A stretch of DNA of 64,000 bases from Paraescarpia echinospica. Taxonomy: Eukaryota; Annelida; Polychaeta; Sabellida; Siboglinidae. Under the pieces are notes generated by a model that ran no database searches, was not told the DNA's origin, and saw only the letters and a list, made by a program, of their open reading frames with translations. Positions 1 to 9,225 of the stretch are shown here, in pieces. Position 1 is the stretch's first letter; every line of letters starts with the position of its first letter. The stretch lies in the NCBI GenBank assembly GCA_020002185.1, contig CM034531.1:81487360-81551359 (forward strand). The letters are read 5' to 3'. A program made the translations under genes and the position numbers.

Positions 1-1471
1 ATAAAGCAGCTGAAGAATAACAAAGCAACAAGACCGGACGATATTCCGACAGAAGCACTCAAGGCAGATACAGACATCTCTGTGGAAATAGTGTACCGTC
101 TCTTTGGAAAGATCTGGAAAAGGAAAAGGTGCCATCAGACTGGAGAGAGGGATGCCTCATAAAACTCCCCAAGAAAGGAGACCTCAGCAACTGCTCCAAC
201 TACAGAGGAATCACACTTCTGTCAGTGCCAGGGAAAGTGTTCAACAGGATCATCTTGGAGAGAATGAAAGATGCAGTCGACCCACTGCTGAGAGATCAGC
301 AAGCTGGATTCCGCCAGAACAGATCATGCGTAGATCAGATCGCAACACTACGCATCACTGTAGAGCAATCCTTGGAGTGGAACTCCTCGCTCTACATCAG
401 CTTCGTTGACTACGAAAAGGCGTTTGACAGCGTAGACAGGGAGACTCTATGGAAACTACTACGGCATCATGGCATACCAACCAAACTGGTCAACCTGATT
501 AAGAACAGTTATGAAGGAACAGGCTGCAGAGTAATCCATGGAGGACAGCAAACGAACCGTTTCAAAGTGAAGACCGGAGTTAGACAAGGCTGCCTGCTGT
601 CCCCGTTCCTCTTTCTCCTGGCCATCGATTGGATACTGATGACATGCACAACCCAGAGAAGAAATGGAATCCAGTGGACACTGTGGACACAACTGGAGGA
701 CTTGGACTTTGCCGACGATCTGGCACTGTTGTCTCACAGCCAACAGCAGATGCAGGAGAAGACCACTGAACTGGCAGCCATCTCCTCGCAAGTGGGCCTC
801 AACATACATAAAGGAAAGGTCCTCAAGGTTAATACAGCCAGCACTGAGCCAATCACATTGGAAGGGAGTGCACTTGAAGAGGTAGAGGCCTTTACATACC
901 TGGGCAGCATCATCGACAAGCAGGGTGGCACAGACGCGGAGGTTAGAGTAAGGATTGGCAAGGCGTGAGGAGCATTTATACAGCTCAAGAACATCTGGAG
1001 CTCCAAAGTGTTGTCATTGCACACGAAGATCCGACTGTTTAACTCCAACGTGTCATACTGCATGGAGCAGAGACATGGAGAACAACTAACACCACCACCA
1101 AGAAAGTACAGACCTTCATCAACAACTGTCTGAGAAGAATCCTCCAGATCCGCTGGCCAGACACAATCAGTAACATTGACTTGTGGAGGAGGACACACCA
1201 ACTGTCTGCCGAAGATGAAATAAGAAGAAGACGATGGGGATGGATTAGTCACACGCTCCGGAAACCAGCATCAACTATCACCAGACAGGCTCTGACATGG
1301 AACCCACAAGAAAAAGAGTTCGTCCAAAGAACACGTGGCGAAGGGATCTCCAGGCGGACACCAAGAAGACAGGACACACTTGGAGACAGCTTGAAACAAG
1401 AGCCCACGACTGAGGACTCTGGGGAGCTGTTGTCGACGGCCTATGCCCCAGGAGGGACGATGGGCACACAA
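1..1471 (+). mobile_element. RTE-type LINE, 3' half (left copy)
   Basis: This is the reverse transcriptase and C-terminal part of an RTE non-LTR retrotransposon. Its 5' half lies upstream of the window but can be read in the second copy (52,308-55,456). The 3' end reads through CTATGCCCCAGGAGGGACGATGGGCAC into a short A-run, as is usual for RTE tails. It abuts the 3' end of the minus-strand LINE-2, so the two elements lie tail to tail. The frame is broken by an internal TGA and several frameshifts. Confidence 0.9.
129..968 (+). pseudogene. RTE reverse transcriptase core, broken
   Basis: This is RNA-directed DNA polymerase that would copy element RNA at a nicked target. Visible motifs are GITLLSVPGKVFNR, the palm motif DYEKAFDSVDR (catalytic Asp), TGVRQGCLLSPFLF, and DLDFADDLALLS (FADD catalytic pair). 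The frame ends at a TGA after VRIGKA, where RTE proteins normally continue with Arg (CGA to TGA). Family sequence then continues in shifting frames: IQLKNIWSS, then [18 protein letters not shown], then [20 protein letters not shown] (up to about 1,315). The N-terminal part upstream of 129 is in another frame. This is a defective copy, the same as that at 54,114-54,953. Confidence 0.9.
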
Positions 1472-1477
1472 AAAACA

Positions 1478-3108
1478 ATATTATTTACTAGCACAAAATT
1501 CTTAAGTTGACGTTTAAACGTTGCTAATGCATAATTACAATTACAATCCACCGTTGTCGCCATATAGTTCCATAATTTGACACCTCGATATCTATTGGTT
1601 TTATATAATACATTACTTTTTGAAATCGGCACGTGTAGTAATGCTGCACTGCGTGTCCTATGTTCGTGTAGTTCGTTATTTCTAATGAACATCCTTGTCA
1701 TAACCGACGGAAACATATTCTTAACGATTTTGTACATAGACTGCACAACCGTGTATTCGTAGATTTTTCTTATTGGTAAAATGGACAGCTTCTTGAAGAG
1801 TTGGTCTGTGTGCGCTCTGTATGGAGCTGACATAATTAACCGAATTGCATACTTTTGAAATTTGAATAGAGAACTAAGATGTGTATCATTTGCTTCTCCC
1901 CACACTTCGATACAATAAGTTGGATATGGATATAAAAATGTATAGTATAATGTTACAAGGGATTATCTACTCAGGGTTTTTCTAGCTTTACTTATAATTC
2001 CAACAGCTTTGGCTATTTTCGATTTTATATACTGTATATGAAAATTCCAGGACAAATTAGCATCGATTAAATTCCTAAGAATTTTGTATTTTCTACTTGA
2101 GTAATTTGTAGTCCATCAATAAGGATGGCAATTGGATTGGATATTTTTTATTTACTGACTTGAAGACAATAAAATGTGTTTTACTGATATTTGAAGATAG
2201 TTTATTACTCTTTAACCAAATAACTAATTTTTGCAGTTCATGGTTCATCACAGTTTCTAGCTCGCTAAGACTGTTACCATTGACAAACACATTTGTATCA
2301 TCAGCAAATTTAATACGAAATAGGATATCTGATACGTTAACAATGTCGTTGATATATATTAACAATGACAGTGGGTCTATTATTGATCCTTGTGGGACAC
2401 CACAGCATATAGACTGAATGTTCGATTTTATTCCATCAAATAAAACATATTGCGTTCTATTGGACAAATAACTTTCCAGCCAGGCACGTGCTCTTCCTCT
2501 AATACCATAATGTTCTAGTTTATTAAGTCATATTTTATGATCAACTGTATCGAAAGCATTACTGAAGTCTAGAAAAACTCCTAGTAAGTAGTCACCATTA
2601 TTTAAGCTGTGGAAATTGTACCTACTAGTTGCACAAGAGCCATGTTTGCAGAACGCTTCTTCCTAAATCCAAACTGGTAATCATATAAGTTGTTATTTTT
2701 GTTTATGAAATATGTTAAACTGTTGTACATTATTTTGTCTAGAACTTTAGAAAAAACTGGCAAAATCGATATTGGACGGTAATTGTTTACGAGTGTCTTG
2801 TCACCGCCTTTGTAAATCGGGATCACTTATACTCTTTTCAGGTCGTCTGGAAAAATACCTTTTGTTAACGATAAGTTAATAACATGTGTTAAAGGAAGTA
2901 GGAAAGAATGATATGTTAATTTAACAATATGTGGAGTTATTAAGTCCCAACCAGGGCTTGATATTTTTAGATTTTTGATTATAGTGTCTACTTCATTCAG
3001 TTCAACTGGGGAGATAAATATTGTGGAAGTTTCGATGCTTAATATATATTGACGGGTTAATAAAATATTTGGTAATCCTTTCACCCAACGATGGTCCAAC
3101 CTTAACAT
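1478..3108 (-). pseudogene. LINE-2 reverse transcriptase and C-terminal domain, fragmented
   Basis: Pieces read from 3,108 downward. KNLKISSPGWDLITPHIVKL is the region before the fingers (2,827-3,108). IPIYKGGDKTLVNNYRPISI and GFRKKRSANMALVQLV follow (2,602-2,826). GVPQGSIIDPLSLLIYINDI and IKFADDTNVFVNG (FADD) are at 2,093-2,467, and the C-terminal region LFKFQKYAIRLIMSAPYRAH is at 1,480-1,905. The stretch carrying the motif-A aspartate (about 2,470-2,600) is in another frame with stops. The last residues of the 1,441-1,905 frame are antisense RTE, not LINE-2. Confidence 0.8.
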
Positions 3109-3562
3109 AATATATTGAAGTAATTGGCAATTACTTTGTTATCGGTTATTAATTGATTATTAATAGTTATCTTCGGAGATTGGGGAGGTTTTTTATTTGT
3201 ATTGATTATTTGCTTAATAAGTTGCCATGATTTGAGAAGATTTGATTGATTTTACTTTAATAACTGTTGATAGCGATTTCTTTCTGTTCTTCTTAAAATT
3301 TAGTTAAGCTTATTTCGGTATGCTTTATAGTTAGTTTCATTAGTAAGGGTAGGTGTTTTTTGTAGTAGGCGAATAATTTATTTTTAAATTTTACGGCGGT
3401 CTTCTTCCCATGTGATAGCCATGGTTTTCTATTACTGTATATTTTTGTTTAATCTCTACTTCAGGAAAGCAGTTAAGATAATGCTTACCAAACTGTGAAT
3501 AGAAAGCAGCATATGCATTATTTGGGTCATCAAGCTCAGAAGTAACAAGAGACCAGTCAGCG

Positions 3563-4086
3563 TTAGTTAGACGTGTGGCAAACTTTGCGTTCTGATAAAT
3601 AAAGCCTCTTAGTTGTGTTTATATAAGTTGAACAACTATTGTTATCGACATAGAAGACAGGGAAGTGATCTGATATATATGTATATAATATACCAGGACA
3701 GGTTTCTGTGCTATTTATAGTTAGGTTATTAGTAAAAATGTTGTCAATTGGCTTGCTAATGAGAGGAATATATGACATGGTATACATACATTCAGGAAAT
3801 TCTGAGCTAGGTACATGTTTATCCACATTTAGCAGATTGATATTGAAATCACCCATGATATAATACAAGCAATTCTCTTTATGGATATTTTAAGATAGCA
3901 TGCAAGATTGAGGTGAATACATTTATGTCTTTGTCTGGCGGCCTGTGCAACTCCTATAATAACGTTCCTTTTATATGTAAATATACCTTTGTCCAATTCA
4001 ATAAATACACACTCTATATCTTCATTACTTTTGTCTAAATCTTCTCTTCGTTTGTAGAGAAGCGAATCTTTTATGCAGACCGCCAC
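3563..4086 (-). pseudogene. LINE-2 EEP (APE-type) endonuclease remnant
   Basis: This is the target-nicking endonuclease fragment of LINE-2. VAVCIKDSLLYKRREDLDK lies at 3,829-4,086. GDFNINLLN (metal-binding and catalytic block) and the C-terminal SDHFPVFY block lie at 3,563-3,868. The two pieces overlap in different frames, which shows a frameshift. Upstream EEP sequence (about 4,090-4,440) is too broken to read as one frame. Confidence 0.75.
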
Positions 4087-4442
4087 GCCACCATCCTTTT
4101 ATTGTTTCTGTAGTTATTTACCATATGGTAACCTGCAATGTTATAAATATCAACGTTGCTTTCCTGAAGCCACGTTTCAGATAATCCAATTATTAAAAAA
4201 CAGTGATTGAGATTGGCAAAGTAATTTCCAAATTGTTAGTGTGGGCGAGGCAGACTTCTGATATTGACATGAACAACAGAGAATGTGGTATATGTTACAC
4301 CAAGTTGTATGCATGACTTATTAAAGGTATCTTCTATATGGTAGTTACACTTAGTCATGTTTTGAATGAATTCACAATAGTAATTTGTATCAGGATCAGA
4401 GTTAAATAGGTTGTCTCTATCTGATTCACTGTTAATTTCAAA

Positions 4443-4730
4443 CTATATGAAAGCTTTCTTTTCTAGTTCTTGGAATGAACTTTCAGAAATGACATCTATA
4501 AATTCACTGTCATTGTCGAGATGATTGTATGGAAAAATATCAGACATACATTTTATACAATACCAATACTCACAGTAATCTCGAATATTTTGTTTGTTCA
4601 GTACTGTGATACAATTAACATGATAATACCCTTTACGAGTAATGCATAGTACAGTGGAGCAACTATGCACTCTCTTTTTATATATTTGACAAAAACCTTT
4701 ATCTCTATCCATTATCTTCTTCTTCTTCTT
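4443..4730 (-). pseudogene. LINE-2 N-terminal PHD-like zinc finger, degenerate
   Basis: From about 4,715 down, the frame reads DRDKGFCQIYKKRVHSC, then GYYHVNC, then YWYCIKC. This is the second half of a C4HC3 PHD-type finger as found at the N-terminus of CR1-group ORF2 proteins. Two zinc ligands look lost (C-x-x-Y and C-I-T-R where Cys is expected). No 2A-like motif is visible here, unlike LINE-3 and LINE-4. Confidence 0.55.
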
Positions 4731-4887
4731 CCAATACACGCCTAGCCTCAACATGCTGAGGATACAGGTGGTGCCGTGGCATGGCAGGCGAACAGGAAAT
4801 TTTTGTTTTGTTTTTAGAGTGCAATATATAAGAACACAAATTATCGTGTAAATAAACATAAATACGTGCAGAAGAACTTGTTAACGT

Positions 4888-7800
4888 CTAAAACATGGGG
4901 TACTGCAAAGTCTGGATGTTGCTTTTAAACGCATCCAGGCTGTTTTGATTTACAATATATTGAGGGAGGGAATTCCAAAGTCGAATGGTACTGGGGAAAA
5001 AAGAATACAAGTGGTAGTTGCATCTGGATTGAGGGATAAGGTAAGATAAGGAATGTTGTTTTCTAGTGACTATATTTACAGGAATAAGGTATTGGTTTGC
5101 TGGTATACCCACTAGGCCATTTGCTATCTTGTACATCATACATAGTTTTGCATCAGTTCTTCTGTCTGATAAGGATCTCCATCCTAATGTCTGGAGCATG
5201 TCTGTTACACTGGAGGTATTGTGGTGGCGATATAAGACATATCGGGCTGCACGGCGTTGAATCATTTCTAGTTTGTTTATTTGTGTAAGGGTATATGGAT
5301 CCCAGACAGTACAGCTGTTCTCCACGATGGGTCTGACAAAGGTGAAGTAGGCCTGAGTTTTTATTTGAATTGACGGAACTTTGAGATTTCTACGGAGGAA
5401 GCCTAGTGATCTATTTGCTTTTAGACAAATGTTATTTATGTGGGCATTCCACCGGAGATCTGAGGTTATGGTTATACCTGTGAAACAGTTTCTAGTGTTT
5501 GACCATGAAGCATGTATTGATTGTTAATGACAGTTTTGTTTCTTGTTACAGGTATGACATGGCATTTTTGAAGATTGAATTCCATGTTCCAGGTTATGGC
5601 CCATTTTCCAAGTTTCTGAAGATCTTCCTGGAGCACAGCTGTAATTGTCTTAGGCTTAAGGGCTATATACAATATGGTGTCATCAGCAAAAAGTCTAACT
5701 GTAGATGTAATATTGTCTGGGATGTCATTTATGTAAAAGAGGAATAGACAAGGGCCAAAGACAGAGCCTTGTGGTACTCCTGATGTTACGGGTACCTCAG
5801 AGGAGGCCTCGCCCTCTATTATGACTCTTTGAGTTCTGTCTGTTAAAAATGATAAAATCCAGGAATTTGTTTTGCCTTGGATGCCATAGTGATGGAGTTT
5901 GTAAATCAGTTTTTTTATGGCTGACCTTATCAAATGCTTTAGAGAAATCCATCACTATGACATCCGTTTGCGTGCCAGACTGCATATGGGTAACTAAGTC
6001 ATGTATGAACTGAATAAGCTGTGTCTCACAAGATACTTGGGAGCGAAAGCCATGTTGAAGATGATAAAGAATGTTGTGTGAATGTGCATGTTTCATTATA
6101 CTACTAACCAAGACATGTTCCATTAGTTTTGATGCTATGCATGTCAGGGAAATGGGCCTACAATTTGAAGCTATGTATTTTTGACCATTCTTGAAAATAG
6201 GTGAGACATTTGCTTTTAGCCAGTCTGTGGGGACTTCTCCTGTAGCATATGACTTCTGAAAGATTAAAGTTAGCGATGGCGCAATTTCAACAGCCAATTC
6301 TTTTAGAATTCTTGGGTTGATGTTGTCTGGTCCTTGTGCTTTATACGGTTTAAGATTTTGTAGGAGTTTTAGTACATCAACTTCTGTAATTTATATTTCT
6401 GGCATTTCTGGTAGTGCTGGATTGGGTAGTTTGGTTTTCTTGGGGAGATGGGTCGTCTGTAAAGACTGATTGAAACTGCTGATTTAGTATCTCCGCTTTG
6501 GCTTTAGGGTTTGAGTGTAGGATTCCATTTTGTTTGAGAGGCGATATCGCTGTGTGGTTTGTACGGCAGTGTTTCATGTAAGTCCAGAATCTCTTAGCAT
6601 AACCTTGTTTTTGTTGACTATCTTCAGTAGAGGTGACAATTTCATTTACATAGTTCCAGTAGGCAGTTCTCAGTTGTTGCTGTATAGTTTGTTTTAGATG
6701 TTTGCATTTTGGAGTGTGCTTGTGACATTTGTACATTCTGTCCCTTTTTTGCATAAGTTTCTTTAGTGTTGGTGTAATCCAGGGGTATCCGTCCCTACAT
6801 CTAGCCATTCTGGATGGTATATACAACCCAGTACCTTTGACAATACTATCCCGAAACATACACCACAACTTGTTTGCACTGTTTTGTTCATAGCAATTTT
6901 GAAGATTTTTGCTTACATCTTTCATATGTTTTCTAAATTTGTCCCAGTCTGCCTTATTGAAAAGGGGAATATTTCTAGGTTTCTGTTTGTGTTTCATTGG
7001 GTTTATGTCTAGCTCTGTGTAACAACAGTCATGGTCAGATATTCCTGGTAATATCTCTGTTCGGTTGACGTTGGTAGGGTTATTTGTGATCATTAAGTCT
7101 AGAGTGTTTTCTCCCCTTGTTGGCTTGTCTATAATCTGGATAAGACCAAGGTCATCTAGAATGTTTCGAAATTTATGATGAAGTAGTACGTTTTGGCAGT
7201 TTGATTTTAACATTCCATTCTGCCAGTCCCATCCAGGAAAATAAAAATCTCCTGCAATGAATAAGTGTTGCTTTTGATTTACTCTGCCTAGAGATATTTC
7301 AAATTGTTCTATGCTGTGTTCGTCATTCTGTTGTAGGCACATATGTGAAGTAATTTACAACCAGCTATGCTAATCTTAGCCCAAATGATTTCGCAGTCTG
7401 TCTCTAATTCAAATTCCTCTTCACTGAGCAGGTCAGAATGTATTGCAATGAATACCCCTCCTCCTCTCTGTTCTTCTGTTCTGTCCTTTCTATATACATT
7501 GAATTTATCTGGGAAATATTCAGAATCTAATATGATATTGCTAAGCCAGGATTCAGTGCCAATAATTATGTCTGGTTTGGAGCTATCAATGAGTGAAAGA
7601 AATTCTGCCTTCTTGTTTTTTAGTGATTGACAATTTAGATTGATGATTCTCAATGGTTTTTAGTATTAGGAGTATGACGGTAATTGTGCTGTTTCCTTTG
7701 ATTCGAAGGATATGATGTATGTAGTGGAGGTCCTAACCCTGCTGGTGTTGTAGTGAGTTGAATAGAGTCATCATTTGATTGAGAGATAGTTCAATGTCAT

Positions 7801-8257
7801 CATAATTGAAAAGGGTACTACTGAAATTAGGCATTCCACATTTTAGGCAATTCCATGATGTGTTGGTGTTTTGCATCGTTTCATATATTGTGTCTCTGAC
7901 ATTTTCACATTGCGTGTGGAACCAGGTATTGCAGGAGTCGCAACAAATTGCTTTCTGTTTCCAAGTTACTGTTTTTTGGCAAACACCACAAGGGTACTTG
8001 GGTGCTCTGGGGCCGGGATTTAATTCAATGTCGTTTGCCAGTACAAGAAGATATAGCATAAAGTATGATGGGAATTTTTGTGGGTTTGCTCTGGACATCC
8101 TTGGTTTATGCAGCAAGTTGATGGACAATGCCTTGATGAGAGAAATCGATCTTGATGTGTTTACAGAAATTTCATGTGAAGTTGCATAACAGTCATTCGT
8201 ACTATTTTTAATATCTTTTATCGATCGGTGTGAACATATGTTCTTGCTGTGATTCAA
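4888..8257 (-). pseudogene. LINE-3 ORF2 (2A-like, PHD, EEP, RT), broken
   Basis: The N-terminal segment (8,257-7,733) has a hydrophobic stretch, the 2A-like DIELNPGP, then a C4HC3 PHD finger ([25 protein letters not shown]). The EEP starts at INLNCQSLKNKKAEF (7,309-7,653) with GTESWLSN and RGGGVFIAIH, and continues in 6,377-7,342 with AGDFYFPGWDWQ and GISDHDCCY. In the left copy the catalytic Asn of GDFN is Tyr; the right copy keeps GDFNFPGWDW. The RT has NCRPISLTCIASKLMEH, MDFSKAFDKV, GVPQGSVFGPCLFLF and RLFADDTILYI. The C-terminal domain ends at 4,888. This would be a multifunction retrotransposition protein if intact. Confidence 0.85.
8009..8032 (-). other. 2A-like (ribosome-skipping) motif DIELNPGP
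   Basis: Codons spell D-I-E-L-N-P-G-P, matching the D(V/I)ExNPG-P consensus exactly. It is preceded by the hydrophobic run [10 protein letters not shown] and followed about eight residues later by the PHD finger. 2A and 2A-like peptides make the ribosome skip the Gly-Pro bond. Such segments are known at the N-terminus of APE-type non-LTR ORFs in several invertebrates. Here skipping would release an N-terminal peptide of roughly 80 residues from the ORF2 enzyme. Activity is inferred from the motif. Confidence 0.75.
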
Positions 8258-8475
8258 AGAGTGCTAAAAGAATTACTGAGTAACTCGTAGGAATAAAGCA
8301 AGGTGGAATTCATTACTATCAACATACCTGTATGTTAATTTCAACCATTTGTATTAGAGTGATCATGATCTCCATTAGTAGTGTATGTGCTGCATGATAG
8401 ACAAATACAGATACACTTTGTGTAAATAATGATAAATGTCATACCATTAATGGCATACAACGAGTCCAAAGTTAG

Positions 8476-9118
8476 ACAGCCAGTTTCGTGAATCCCGATC
8501 GGTTCTTAATTTGGACGACCCGGTTAGAAGTGTCCCGTATTAGGATATTTCCGTCAACAGTCCAAACGTCGTTTAGTTTGCCGGTCTTTTTTGGCATTGC
8601 GGCACTCGTAAAGTAGGTGGGATCTTTACTTCGTGAGGTCGTCGTTAATGTATACCGGGTGGAAAATTGGTGTTGCTGACGGTCCTGGGGCTGATTGTTC
8701 GTATTTAATGTGTTTCCGTGTCACGAAGACACGGCGTCTCGTTCGATATGTCACGAACTTGATGAGGATCGGACGTGTCTTACCTGGGAGCTTTGGGCCA
8801 ACACGATGTATGCGGTCTACTTCCTCCACCGTCAGTGGTGGTAGAAGCACCGAATTTACCACACTTACTGTCTCCTCGAGTACGTCCTCGCCCTCCCGTT
8901 CGGGAATCCCCGAAATGCGCAGAGAGTTGCGCCTGGAATATTGTTCAAGGGCGTCCGCCTTCTCTTCAAAGTCTACAACACGATCTCGGAGATCGGCGAG
9001 CTGGTTGTCTTTAGCTCCGACTATTCTTCTGAGGTCAGCAACTTCCTGTCTCAGTTCGTTGACTAGGATTTCCTTGACTTTATTTGCGACCTTGGGGTCG
9101 CACAGTGCCTCAAAAAGA
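8476..9118 (-). pseudogene. LINE-3 ORF1-like nucleic-acid-binding protein remnant
   Basis: Read from 9,118, the frame gives LFEALCDPKVANKVKEILVN, then a heptad-rich coiled coil ending in ADALEQYSRRNSLRISGIPE. That hinge is typical of ORF1p coiled-coil/RRM proteins of LINEs. Next come VEEVDRIHRVGPKLPGKTRP and ILIKFVTYRTRRRVFVTRK. After a frameshift near 8,590 it reads KLNDVWTVDGNILIRDTSNR and ends KNRSGFTKLAV at a stop (8,476-8,478). No ATG is seen: a TAA lies just upstream in frame, so the 5' end is truncated or frameshifted. The protein would coat element RNA. Confidence 0.75.
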
Positions 9119-9225
9119 CCTTAGGTCTTAGGTGATTTACTCCAAACAGCCCAAACTTGAGCTAACGCAGGAGTTGTATGGTGCTTGTTTGTGCGCATGC
9201 ATTGTGGGTAGTTTGTTTGTTTATT

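Larger units (their letters stand above)
1472..4870 (-). mobile_element. LINE-2: CR1/L2-group non-LTR element, heavily decayed
   Basis: This minus-strand LINE has, in order, a degenerate PHD-like finger (about 4,640-4,710), EEP endonuclease fragments, reverse transcriptase and a C-terminal domain ending near 1,480. The clade may be Crack/Daphne or L2-like; this rests on overall motif style only. It is AT-rich, with many stops and frameshifts. Its 3' end meets the RTE tail and its 5' end meets the 3' end of LINE-3. Confidence 0.8.
4873..9130 (-). mobile_element. LINE-3: CR1-like element with ORF1, 2A-like motif, PHD, EEP, RT (left copy)
   Basis: This nearly complete minus-strand LINE has an ORF1 remnant at 8,476-9,118, then a gap of about 220 bases, then ORF2 from 8,257 to 4,888. 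The assignment of the ORF1 remnant to this ORF2 rests on order, strand and spacing. In the left copy ORF2 is broken by a 22-base deletion near 7,788, an extra T near 5,913, a frameshift before the EEP and further breaks in the RT. The right copy is better preserved. Confidence 0.85.
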
